Below the pieces are notes generated by a model. The model made no database searches. It saw only the letters and a list, made by a program, of their open reading frames with translations, and was not told the origin of the DNA. Position numbers and translations under genes: made by a program. Positions 1 through 10,360 of a stretch of DNA of 64,000 nucleotides are shown here, piece by piece; position 1 is the stretch's first letter, and every line of letters begins with the position of its first letter. The DNA comes from Apodospora peruviana (taxonomy: Eukaryota; Ascomycota; Sordariomycetes; Sordariales; Lasiosphaeriaceae): contig JAUEDM010000005.1 of the NCBI GenBank assembly GCA_033439685.1, positions 3,162,001-3,226,000 of the forward strand, given 5' to 3'.

Positions 1-1240
1 AAGGAGTTCAACTTGAAGCACAGTAAGTGTGCAGCCAGCCATCTGCGGAGCTTATTTCTCTGCATACCGCGTGCCACGCCCGAGACCCTTCAGAACGCTG
101 GTGTCTCGGAAGCCAGTGCTAGCTCGCCGATCATCAGCCCTACCTACCCCAAACCCTTCGTTCAATCATAAAAGAGTTGCGCTAATATATCCCCCCTTTC
201 CCGCCGTCAACAGTGTGGCTCTCGCCCAACGGCACTATCCGTAACGCACTCGGTGGCACTGTATTCCGTGAGCCAATCGTCATTGACCGTATCCCGCGTC
301 TGGTACCGGGATGGAAGAAGCCCATCATCATCGGCCGTCATGCCTTTGGTGACCAGTACCGCGCAAAGGACCTGGTGGCGCCCGGCCCAGGCAAGCTGAG
401 CATGGTCTACACCCCCGAGGGTGGTGAGCCCCAGGAGATCGAGGTCTTCCAGTTCAAGAACGGCGGTGGTGTCGCCCAGACCCAATACAACACAGACGAG
501 AGCATCACTGGCTTTGCCCACGCCAGCTTCAAGCTTGCCCTCGACAAGGAACTTCCCCTGTACATGAGCACCAAGAACACAATTCTCAAGAAGTACGACG
601 GTCGCTTCAAGGACATCTTCCAGGAGATCTACGACACCCAGTACAAGGAGCAGTTCGAGGCCAAGAAGATCTGGTACGAGCATCGCCTGATCGACGACAT
701 GGTTGCCCAGATGATCAAGAGCTCCGGTGGTTATATCATGGCCCTGAAGAGTGAGTCCCTTGCCCTCCCACTCACGACGCTTACCCCAAGGTTCAGCAAG
801 ACTCACATTTTGTAGACTACGATGGTGATGTCCAGTCCGATATCGTCGCCCAGGGCTTCGGGTCCCTGGGTCTTATGACCTCGGTCCTCATCACCCCTGA
901 CGGCAAGACCTTTGAGTCTGAGGCTGCGCACGGTACCGTCACCCGCCACTATCGTGAACACCAGAAGGGCCGCGAGACCTCGACCAACCCAATTGCTTCC
1001 ATCTTCGCCTGGACCCGCGGTCTGATTCAGCGCGGCAAGCTCGACGAGACGCCCGAGTTGGTTGCTTTCGCCGAGACTCTGGAGAAGGCCTGCATCGACA
1101 CCGTTGATATCGATGGTATCATGACCAAGGATCTGGCCCTTGCGTGCGGCAAGACCGCCCGTGAGGACTACGTCACCACCAACGAGTACCTTGATGCTGT
1201 CGAGAGACGCATGAAGAATGTGCTCAAGGAGAAGCTTTAA
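1..1240 (+). CDS. IDP1: NADP-dependent isocitrate dehydrogenase, 3' part (5' end outside window)
   Basis: Oxidative decarboxylation of isocitrate to 2-oxoglutarate with NADPH production. The window opens inside the gene. Exons read as 1-22, 214-750 and 816-1240, with introns 23-213 (gtaagt...cag) and 751-815 (gtgagt...tag); phases match, and the first join rebuilds an ATG codon in KEFNLKHMWLSPNGT. Family hallmarks seen are SPNGTIRNALGGTVFREPI, the IIGRHAFGDQYRA substrate loop, the YDGDVQSD metal-binding segment and the ESEAAHGTVTRHYR cofactor region. The C terminus is ...KNVLKEKL; this is not a canonical peroxisomal SKL/ARL signal. About 327 of roughly 410-460 family residues are present; the presequence that would decide mitochondrial or cytosolic location lies upstream of the window. 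The stop TAA is at 1238-1240. Confidence 0.95.
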
Positions 1241-2204
1241 AATAGCCATTCCTCATCTATTATCCGGGGCAAAATTCAACCGGGGAGTGTAATCTCCATA
1301 TGCAACCGTGACGAACGGTTGCTGCGTCGGGAACTTTCGCGCCCAAAGGAGGATTGGCGGGTGACTTTCCTCTTTGGAAGATTCGCAGAAAGACTGCAAG
1401 TATATATCTAATTTGTGTGGATCGCATCATTGTATTACACACGTACAACACCCTACACCAAGTACATACCTACAGGAGGAGCAAGGCAAGGAGGACATAC
1501 TGAGCCGCATGTTACATGTATTGCTTTGCGTGCATGCGTGCGTGCGTATGTTTATAGCAGCCAGGTCGTTGACGACCTGCGCGTCTAAGAAGCCCGGACA
1601 GACAGGGTGGAAAAGTCCCTCCCTTGTACATAGAGCAAAGAGAGTTAGATATTTTGCAAAGCATATAAATATCGGACGAGTTTATAACAACAACCATGTT
1701 TGCTTCTTCCATTGTTGCATTTTTCTCGTACCAGATTCCCTCGCGAGTGAACGTAAAAAGCACAAAACAATAAAACCGGACAGGCTCGACCTGGCAACGG
1801 CACTTCACTCAAAACGCCACCTTTAGATGAAACCTTAGCAGACCCCAGTTGAAAACGACCTATTCTCCGCTTGCTTGCTCTCTCTGCCTCACCTCAGTGA
1901 ACAATCAACCTTTCCCCACCCTTTCCCCACCCCCCCCTTGTAATAGTACAATTACATAGAACAGATATGCCCAATGTCCATTCCCTCCTTGACCGATTCC
2001 CACCGATGAGGTGACGAAAAGGGGGAAAAGGTCCGGCGTCTAAAGCGATTAAAAGAAACCATGAAGCAAGAAGAAATATCTCTATAACCGTATAGCCCAT
2101 TATGAAAACTCTGTGTCCAGCAGCCGCCAGCAGTTTTCTTCCGGATGGTTGAGAAGGTTGCCTACGAGACCCACGGACGCAAGACGATCGGTAAGGAAGT
2201 GCAT
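1241..2204. other. Convergent spacer between IDP1 and IEC3
   Basis: This spacer lies between two genes that converge, so it should mostly hold two 3' UTRs. It is rich in T and A runs and short CA/GT stretches (a gtgcatgcgtgcgtgcg run near 1529). Open frames here are short, have mixed third-position bases and match nothing I recognise. I see no RNA gene. Confidence 0.6.
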
Positions 2205-3517
2205 CTAGTCATCAGCAATCGCCGCATGCGTGGCCCCGCCACTCTTCCTAGAGCGCTTCGACGACGGAGCTGCCGTTGGTGTGCTACCCTCTCCCCCACC
2301 CTCACTCTTGCGTTTCTTCTTGGTAGGTCGACTCGATCCGCCTTTGGGTCGGTATCCAGGGTCTTCGTCGATAATGCGTTTCCGTTTGCCCTTACCACCA
2401 CCGGCGGCGGCGCCAACGGTAGGTGTAGCTGGTTCGTATGACACCATCTCTTCGTCGTAGTCGTCACCGTGGCTGGCAGCTGCTGTTGCGGCCGCGGCTT
2501 TGGACATCCGCTTGCTACGGATGGAGCCGCCGCCTCTCGTACTGCCGCGTTCGCCCTTGCCTCGGCCACCGCGTCCAGAGGTCCCCGGGGTGTGGTGATG
2601 CTCATCGTGATCTCCCTTATCCTTGTCCTTCTCCGGGTGCGCCTCGCCGTCTTGCAGGAAGGTCTTAGGTGCGTGCTTACGCAACCAGTTGTAGACCGAG
2701 GTGGGGTTGCGGAGGGCGAAGTCCCGATTGGATGTTAACGGTACAGAGGCGCCTTCCTTTGCGTGGTTAAGTGCGCCATTCGCCGTGTTGCCGTTGGCGT
2801 GGGCGAGCGGTGCAAGTGTAGGCAGCATGGGTGATACTGCCGCGCCGCCATTCTTCTCTTGGTTGGCCAGGCGCATGTCGACCTCGTAAATGTAGTTGTC
2901 GATTTCATCGGCATTTAAGAAAGATGGTGGGTGGGATATTCCTTGTGACGGATCGGCAGGAGAATCGCGCCCGGCTTCGAGGTCGGCTAGGAGCTTGGGA
3001 AAGTGCTCAGCGGCCGAAGCGTAACTCAAGTGTCCGACTTCTTGAAGAAGCCTCTTGTAGGATTTTAACGGCCGGTCACCTAGAGGGGTAGATGGCCGGT
3101 CGATATCGAGGCAAAGAGCCTCATCGTCGTCTGATGGCGGATCCAGACTGAGGTCGAAGCGCTTTTCGGGTGGGATCTGGGCGGAGTTGTTGACGTCCAG
3201 AAGAAGGTCTAGAAGGCGACTGTATGGCGCAGAAACAAAGGGTTAATGAGAAGATCACAGAATGAATTTGTAGGGCTTGGGCTGTCGGCGACTCACTCTT
3301 TTTGGACGGCGAGCCGGCGGGCGGTTGCCAATGCTTTCTGCTCGGTCCTGTGGAGCTCCTCACCCTCATGCATCTTTTGGTCGAAGACTATGCGCATCTT
3401 GCGATACTTCTTCTTCCAGGAGCGATAGGTAGGCCTGTCATCAGCCATGCGCGTGTCGCCCGAGTCATCTTCGGCTTTGACCTCGAGGTCAGTCCGGCTG
3501 CGCGCGTCGAGATCCAT
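2205..3517 (-). CDS. IEC3: INO80 complex subunit Iec3-like protein
   Basis: Probable subunit of the fungal INO80 chromatin-remodelling complex. Two exons on the minus strand: 3297-3517 and 2205-3219, intron 3220-3296 (gtgagt...atacag), 411 aa. The N-terminal module is the recognisable part: YRSWKKKYRKMRIVFDQKM followed by HEGEELHRTEQKALATARRL is the conserved basic helical region of the Iec3 family. A segment around residues 75-130 (LLDLLLDVNNSAQIPPEKRF) follows, then a second conserved stretch ending PTSVYNWLRKHAPKTFL. The last ~130 residues are low-complexity and Lys/Arg/Gly-rich (KGKRKRIIDEDPGYRPKGG, PTKKKRKSEGG), which suggests nuclear localisation and DNA contact. It is transcribed divergently from MYG1. 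The family call rests on remembered sequence character; the gene model itself is strong. Confidence 0.82.
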
Positions 3518-4209
3518 CCAGCCCGTTACAATGTATGGTATCTAAGCTATTGCCTCTCTCATCAAAGAACAATGTGCGAAGGAGGAAAGTATGACGATCA
3601 ATCGAGGGCCGTGGACAGTCGCATGTGAATGTGGCGATGCTTTCACTGGGACGTTGTGTTCCTTGGTAATGGAAAAGTATGGGTTGAGGCGCGATGAAGC
3701 TTTTGACGATGTCGATTTCGGATGCTTGCTGTGTTGGAAAAAGCGGCTGTTGAATGCGCGTGCTTACAGTTGCATTCATTGGGAGGCCAGTTGTAACCCG
3801 GGGCTGCGATGGTTAGATCAGTCGTTCTGGATGTGTATTTGCACGGGTGTAATCCGTATTCCGTACTGTATGATTCCTGAAAAGAATGGGTACCTTCTGT
3901 CCCCGGGGGCCCCTTCACTGAGCCTGAGTCCCCACCTCAGCGGCGCTGCGCTGAAGTCGCGGTAATTCGGAGTCGCATACGGATAGTGTATCTGTCACTG
4001 CGCGCAGGTGGTTTTTCTGTTACTGGCACTGCAGCACTCCGTACAGGTCTGGGCCCTGTCCAAAAAGAAAAAAGTCCCGATACTGGTCAACAACATTCCT
4101 GTTCGAGCTGCGACTAAACCAAAAGCTTTTTCCGCAATCCATATCCTCCACGAACTCAAAAAGCATACCCATACCGAGACTTTCTCCCAATATCCAGATC
4201 AGATACTGC
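3518..4209. promoter_or_regulatory. Divergent promoter between IEC3 and MYG1
   Basis: About 690 bp separates the two divergent start codons. It holds several TCCGTA-type words: TAATCCGTATTCCGTAC at about 3850-3866, CTCCGTACAG near 4038 and TTCCGTACC near 4212. No TATA box is convincing. Open frames in both directions are short and unlike the neighbouring exons in codon use. Confidence 0.5.
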
Positions 4210-5307
4210 ATGTTCCGTACCTCAACGATCCTCAGAATGGCCGAAAACGCAGCAAAGAGACTAAAGACTGCCGACGGCGGGGCTGGCGCCGTCGCCATCG
4301 GCACCCACAACGGCCACTTCCACGCCGACGAGGCCTTGGCCGTCTACATGCTCCGCCAGCACATCCCGATCTACTCGGGCGCTAAGCTCGTCCGAACGCG
4401 CGACCCCGCGCTCCTCGAGACCTGCCACACCGTCGTCGACGTCGGCGGTGTGTACGACGCGACCCACAACCGCTACGACCACCACCAGCGCACCTTCGCC
4501 ACGACCTTCCCCGGCCGCGCGACCAAGCTGAGCAGCGCGGGGCTCGTCTACCTGCACTTCGGCCGCGAGATTGTAGCCCGGCGCCTCGCCTCCCCGCAAG
4601 AAAGCGAGCAGGTCGGCCTGATCTGGCGCAAGGTCTACGAGAGCTTCATCGAGGCGCTCGACGCGCACGACAACGGCATCAGCATCTACGAACCGGCCGG
4701 TATCGCGGCTGCAGGCCTGGAGAAGAAGTTCTCCGACGGCGGCTTCACCCTCGGCGCCATGGTCGGCCGGCTGAATCCCAACTGGAACGACCCCGTGCCC
4801 GAGGATCCTGCCCTGGCCCAGGCGGCCGAGGACGAGCGGTTCGTGACGGCGAGCCAGCGTATTGGAGAGGAATTCGACCGCGATCTGGACTACTACACCA
4901 AGGCCTGGCTGCCGGCGCGCGAGGTCGCCGCCGGTGCGTTTGCCGCAAGACAGGAATATGACCCAGAAGGCCGCATCATGGTGCTCAAGGGCCAGTCTGC
5001 GCCGTGGAAGGATCACCTGTACACGCTGGAGGAGGAATCTCAGGAGGTCGGCAAGGTGCTCTACGTGCTCTACACCGAGAAGCCAGGTCCGGACGCCAAG
5101 TGGAGGATACAGTGCGTGCCCGTCACCAAGGACTCGTTCCAGAGCCGGAAGCCGCTCCCCGAGGTATGGAGAGGGTTCCGGGATGAGGAGCTGGACAAGA
5201 TATCAAGTATTGATGGTTGTGTGTTTGTTCATGCTGCAGGCTTCATTGGGGGTAATAAGACCTTTGACGGCGCTCTAGCAATGGCGAAGAAGGCGCTCGA
5301 GATATAG
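4210..5307 (+). CDS. MYG1: MYG1-family DHH-type exonuclease (UPF0160)
   Basis: Single-exon gene, 365 aa. MYG1 proteins (human MYG1, yeast YER156C) are DHH-like metal-dependent phosphoesterases; human MYG1 acts as a 3'-5' RNA exonuclease in nucleolus and mitochondria. Seen here: GTHNGHFHADEA (residues 31-42) with metal-ligand His/Asp, the VVDVGG motif near 75-80, and YDHHQRTF with D90-H91-H92, the DHH core. The C-terminal family block is present (SFQSRKPLPEVWRGFRDEEL, then DGCVFVHAAGFIGGNKT and the final AMAKKALEI). Length is typical. Two in-frame starts occur: M1 gives MFRTSTILRM, short, basic and hydroxylated like a mitochondrial signal; M10 gives MAENAAKRLKTADGG, which looks nuclear or cytosolic. 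The gene converges on IGO1. Confidence 0.95.
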   Translation: MFRTSTILRMAENAAKRLKTADGGAGAVAIGTHNGHFHADEALAVYMLRQHIPIYSGAKLVRTRDPALLETCHTVVDVGGVYDATHNRYDHHQRTFATTFPGRATKLSSAGLVYLHFGREIVARRLASPQESEQVGLIWRKVYESFIEALDAHDNGISIYEPAGIAAAGLEKKFSDGGFTLGAMVGRLNPNWNDPVPEDPALAQAAEDERFVTASQRIGEEFDRDLDYYTKAWLPAREVAAGAFAARQEYDPEGRIMVLKGQSAPWKDHLYTLEEESQEVGKVLYVLYTEKPGPDAKWRIQCVPVTKDSFQSRKPLPEVWRGFRDEELDKISSIDGCVFVHAAGFIGGNKTFDGALAMAKKALEI

Positions 5308-5965
5308 GAAGCCCACTAAATTCACTGCGGCTTCTTGCCAAGGCAAACAAAACAAGAAACTCAATTCCCTTGCTATATGACTTCGTCGGGGAGAGCTTCA
5401 CCGGCTCGGCTTTGAGGGGTATCTCTCGTGTGTGCGCCTCTCTGATGTCAACCTAACATCTCAACTTCCTTCCCCTCATTGACGTGTCAAACTATCTGCC
5501 CAACAATCAGGGCGCTCTCTCAGTCTCTCTCCCTCGATCGAAAAACAAAACACTGAAACCCAAGCATCCGCGAAACCCAAGAAAATAGCAGTGAGACCTA
5601 AATGTACTAAGAAGCAGGCATCAACCGCAAAAGCGCTGGAAGCCAGATACAAGCTCCGTGCTACAGCGGCAGCTCAATAAGGCAGTGTAGTAAGAACCAT
5701 TTTGCCATACTTGAGAAATAGCAATCATCCCAACGCCTGAACGAGTCTTTTTTTGTGGTGCTTTTTTTCTTTTTTGGTTGCTCGTGGTCTCGTGAGTTAT
5801 TGGGATCGTCGAGAACGCTTGCTGCTCGTGACAGCCAAGGTCTGAGCGCAGGAACGACGAAGAAGCCAAGGGTTTGATACACGACGCCGGTGCGAGATGG
5901 CGGTACCGAAAACATGAATAAATCGACTCGAGTTGGTAGGCCTCGGCCAGGTTTTGATCGGGCTT
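5308..5965. other. Convergent spacer between MYG1 and IGO1
   Basis: Two 3' UTRs face each other here. A poly-T/poly-A-rich patch lies at about 5749-5778. No open frame with gene-like codon use and no RNA gene is apparent. Confidence 0.6.
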
Positions 5966-6563
5966 TCATCGACGGATGGGGATTCCCTCCTGGCTTTGAG
6001 CCTGGAATTGAGAGGCATCACCGGCCGCAGCCTGGTCTTGCTGCTGCTGCTGTTGCTGCTGCTGCTTCTCGGCGGATTCCGCCTCCTCGACACTGGTCTC
6101 TCTATTGAGGAAGCTGCTCTCCTTGACGGGGCTACCGGCCTGCATGCTGCTGTGGTGTTGATGGGGAAGCAGCATGTTGCTCATTCCATTGGCGCCGCTG
6201 ACGGGGCTCGAAAGGTGTGGGATGTTCTCGGGCACGGGGTGCTGGCTGCCCACGGAACCGGTATCGACGCTGTCGCCTTTGCCGGCCTTGCTCATGGCAT
6301 AATCGCCGCTGTCAAAGTACTTGCGTTCCTTGAGATGCTTGGCGAAGTGGTCGCTGCGGCTGGGTAGCTTTCCGTACAGCCGGAAAAGCCGTTGCTCTTC
6401 GGGCGACAAGGACTATTGGCAATTGAGAGAGAAGGTCAGCTACCTAGTCAGATCCAGATACGATCCCGCATGTTGTACGGGACACGCGATCACGGACAAG
6501 TATCGAGGTAGGGTTGCTTTTGCTTACCTTGATGTCCACCTTCTTTGCCTGGTGGGGGTTCAT
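5966..6563 (-). CDS. IGO1: Endosulfine (Igo1/ENSA/ARPP-19 family), PP2A-B55 inhibitor
   Basis: Endosulfines, once phosphorylated by Greatwall/Rim15 kinase, inhibit PP2A-B55 and promote mitotic or quiescence entry. Two exons: a 36-nt first exon 6528-6563 coding MNPHQAKKVDIK, intron 6413-6527 (gtaagc...atag), and exon 5966-6412; 160 aa. The diagnostic motif RKYFDSGDYAMSKAGK is at about residues 42-57, with the expected phosphoserine S47 inside FDSGDY. The upstream block SPEEQRLFRLYGKLPSRSD also matches the family. The C-terminal half is family-variable, Ser/Gln-rich and includes nine consecutive Gln. The small first exon is required to give an ATG start; without it the second exon has none nearby. 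Confidence 0.93.
6038..6064 (-). repeat. CAG/CAA trinucleotide run coding poly-Gln in IGO1
   Basis: Nine consecutive glutamine codons (seven CAG, two CAA) in the C-terminal tail of the endosulfine. The run is short and CAA-interrupted, so it should be fairly stable. Confidence 0.95.
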
Positions 6564-7925
6564 GTTCGCGATTCAAGTGGGGTGAAGCTGAATTGAGTCG
6601 TGTAGGAGCACCAAGGGCACTATTGGCGTTTCCTTGTCGCTTTTAGAAGCCTGGGTAGGTCAGCGTGACGAAGGTCTAGCTATTGTCTAGAAGAACGTCA
6701 CGATCGCTTGTTTCGTCGTTGGTTGAGTATGGGAGGTGAGGAGAATGGACCGTCCAGGGTTTGTTCAGGCTTCCAGTGAGCGAGCCTAAGGAAGAGAGAT
6801 AATGGAGTGGATTAGTACGTGGTGTGTGACTGCGTGACCTTGTGTGGGGAGGAGGGGTGGGCGGGAGGCCGATCTGGCTTGGGGCCAAGCTCGCCTAGCG
6901 GGATTGTGGAATGCGGATATGTACAGTACAGAATATTTGTGCAGTATCCGTAGGAAACCGTTTCTGCCCACTTACCGAAGCGTTCGTCGATGATGCCGTA
7001 TTCAACTCCCGGTCGTCTTTCGTCGTGTCAAAGCTTTTGATGCCGAAGTGGGTAAAATGGGATGTTTGTAAGTGATCATCCCTGAAAAATGGTTAGGTTT
7101 CTTGTCAATAGAGAACAAAGGGAATAACTAGGTAGGCGGCTTTCAAGGTCGGGAAGATATTTGAAGGAGCCCAGTAAGGTCTCTGTTGCTTTCCCAGGCG
7201 ACGAAATTCATGCGGTTGTCGGGGAGCATCCCTGCACCAGCCTATAATACGCCAGCTATGGATTGCCTCATAAACACTGCCGGCAGCCTAACAACACCCT
7301 GGTAATCATTAGATGACATTCATTATTCCGTACAAAGGACGGGTTAGTAAAATGTATTTACATACCTTGTGTTCCGTATGATAATTCGCACCTACTCGTG
7401 TACCATACGAATCCAGATAGCGCTAGGTACTGGTACAGAATACAGGTACCGGTATCCGTACGTACTGTTCTGATGCCCTACCACGTGCCTACGTACAAGA
7501 AAATAAGCAGCCTTAACCATCTCCCCAAACCATAAACGGCAAATTCCTTGTTCCACAATCCCTGGCGGTGCGGTCATAGGGTCTGGGGGATGAGATTTAT
7601 AAGGGGAGATCTTATTGCTCGAGCAACCAGTCTGCAAGTGAAAGAAAGCGGAATATTCACTCATCTAAGTATACAGAAAGCTCATACTTCAGGTGGGCCT
7701 AAAGACCGGTTCAGATATAGGTACATATATGAAGATTAATGATTACAAAAGTCGCCAAGATTTTGTTCCAAAGAACGCGTACAAAATATCCTGGCTAAAC
7801 GAAAGAAAATATAAGGAGTCCAAAACTCCAAGACCATGCGCCGAATGCTACATATGCCGGGCCATAGGTGTGGGACAAAAAAGTCACCAAGACATTCCGC
7901 GGTTCCCAAACTATCTCCCCATCAG
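6564..7925. other. Spacer upstream of IGO1 and downstream of the glutaminase
   Basis: This stretch carries the IGO1 promoter and the 3' end of the glutaminase gene. It has repeated TCCGTA-type words (near 6952, 7325, 7374 and 7451). No gene-like open frame was found; the longest is about 90 codons with no family resemblance. Confidence 0.55.
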
Positions 7926-10360
7926 CTACTTCGGTAACGCGAGCAAAGCAAACGTGCCCCCCATCACCGGCCTCGCCACGAAAGTCGGCCCTCCTTCGGG
8001 ATACCCTCCCGTACCCGCATCGTACAAGTCCGTCATGGGCCGGTCGGTGGACGTTCGCCCAATCCATCTGGCAAGCTTGGAGATGAACATATCCCTCGTA
8101 TCGTCGCTGGCGACAGCAGCCGCAAACATCTCCCAGTCCGACTTGGTCCACGTGTGGCGCGTATCGAGAGGAACACCGTATTCCAGAGCTATTGTAGGAT
8201 AGAACTTGCTCTGCATGTCGAATATTGGCTGGTCAATGAACTTAAGGTCGAGTAGCTTATCGGCATAAATGTTGTAGAGAAGACCTGGCAGCCAATTAGT
8301 TAGTAGTTACGCCCGCAAGTTTAGGCAGACGACCACGTGGGACAGCCAGAAAAAAGATACTTACCATGGCTACTATTGTCTCCATAGCTCAAAGTTGTAT
8401 GAGGCGGATCGGCCGCAGTGTTGATGCCGAGCCCCTTCCACTTTTGCAAGTAATCGTTTGCCGTGTCCCCCCATTTGTCCTCATTGCTCGTCTTCTCAGC
8501 GATCTGAGACATCGCCTTGAGCCCAATGATCCCTTTGATTGCCAAGTTTGTCTGGTTACTATCCATTTACCAATTAGCTGGGTCATTACAGACGTTATGG
8601 AAAGGGGGTACGTACGCCAAAGTTCCAGCAAAGTCATCTGTGCTAAGCTGATTCGCCGGAATCAAGGAGTCCTCGACCAAAAACTCCGCCCATTGTGATA
8701 GTTTGGCATAATGGGTTTTGAGGAAATCAGTGTCTCCTGTTCGCTGGCCATATGCCAGCGACATGATAATCATGTTGCCGCATTCCTCCAGCGGCATCGC
8801 CTCGTCGTTACCAGAGGGGTAGCCCTTCGCCACAGGAAAGGTTCCGAGATCATGCTCGGCATACGCATTGGGATATGCCCCACTCTCCTGGTTCTCGAAT
8901 AAGGGATCAAGCAGATACCTGACGAGGGTCGCGTTGAGGTACATGAAAATTGGGATCGCCGGAAATATCACATCCACCGTCTGGATATCGCTATTCGAGC
9001 TAATTTCTTTCAGGAAGACGTATGGTTTCGACGAGGTGCCAGCAAACTGAAGACCACCAAACGTCTGGCGAACTGTAAGCGTGGTAATGGTAGCATAATC
9101 ATCCCCGGCGGTATCTTGGGAGTCGATCTTTATCTGGCTGTCAAGTTGTGAACACACAGTAGTCGCGTACCCGTAATCGTTGTAGAAGGAAACAACGGCT
9201 GAGACGTCATCTTGGTAAAAAGAAGTCCAGAGTCCTGGAACTGCGTCCAACTGTCCACTTTGGCCAGCGAAATTGATGACTTGGTCCTGGGTCAACCCAA
9301 GAGTAAACAGCCTCTCCACTTCATCTCCATTCACGTTGCCCAGATCGTGAGAGAAAGCAAATACTGGCCTAATAAAGTCAGCTCTCTCCCTGGCTATAGG
9401 TTTACACTGTACGGCCAACTTACCAATTGTCGTTCACTGCCCGGAAGTTGGAATCTGCCGTATTGGGAAGTGTCGAGTTGTTCGCAAAATTGCCCCGTAC
9501 CACCGAATCCTGGCCAATTTGGTAGGTCAACTATCAAAGACCAGTGTTAGTCTAGTTCACTCGTGGACGCCGTGGTGAACTACTCGACTAGAAAGGTGTG
9601 CCAGACTTACCCCGTCAGTCGAGTTCGTGGACAGATACCAATTTCCCCAGCTGGCAATTTCTCCAGATTCAGCGAACTTTGCTTGATTGGCGCGGTAGAA
9701 CTTGTGGTATATGAGTTGGCCTGCTGTCTTGATCTCCCAGTTGATGACCTGAGAAACTTCACCACTGGCCCATTCTGTCACGCTTTCTCAGCCACATGGG
9801 TTATTTGGGTTACAGCAAGCCACTTACCACCAGAAACATCCATATAAACCTGGACCTTATGTGAACTGCCGTCCGAAGACTTCGCCTTGACGGATATGTA
9901 GGAGAACTGCAGTGACTGTCTTGCAAGGTCGCTAGGATATACCGGGGAGAAGAAGGTAATGGTCAAGGTGACTTTGCCGTCAACATCAAATGTGAAAATG
10001 CTTTTGGTCGACGTATATTCCAGCGACAGCTGCTTGGCGACTTTCGGGCCCGGAGCTGCTCCCAGCCAGTTGTAAGCCACTCCATCAACACTAACCAGGC
10101 CTTGCCAGCCTTGGATCTGGTTTCTGCAATTATATTAGTTAGTCAGCTTACACGCAGCCAACGAGAACAGGTACTAACGTCCAGAACCTTGGCCATGAGC
10201 CTGCTAGATTACACTCGGTGCCACACTGTAACCACGAATTCAAGTATGGTGACCTCACCGCCAGCGGGACTGCTGGGGGCTTGGTTGGGCTGTAAGTCGA
10301 CGCTTCAATACCGCTGGTTAAGGCAGACAACGCCGCCATAGCCATAGTTGGGAACCGCAT
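7926..10360 (-). CDS. gtaA: Secreted glutaminase, GtaA family
   Basis: Extracellular enzyme family that hydrolyses L-glutamine to glutamate and ammonia, as in Aspergillus GtaA. Seven exons on the minus strand: 10179-10360, 9828-10123, 9611-9774, 9424-9530, 8616-9368, 8365-8558 and 7926-8284. The six introns are 53-80 bp and all phases close, giving 684 aa. The N terminus MRFPTMAMAALSALTSGIEA looks like a secretion signal, followed by the hallmark STYSPTKPPAVPLAVRSPYL. Later blocks are GWQGLVSVDGVAYNWLG, then VFAFSHDLGNV (the DUF4965 start), YPNAYAEHDLGTFP with the EECGNMIIM motif, and the C-terminal KSDWEMFAAAV, YDAGTGGYPEGGPTFVARPVMGG. Together these fit DUF5127, DUF4965 and DUF1793 in order. 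A TTG lies upstream in frame, but the ATG at 10360 is chosen because the signal sequence starts there. No intron disrupts a motif. Confidence 0.94.

Noticed and set aside
5749..5778. Poly-T tracts as a pol III terminator or retroposon tail
   Set aside because: No pol III gene upstream and no target-site duplication; fits a 3' UTR spacer.
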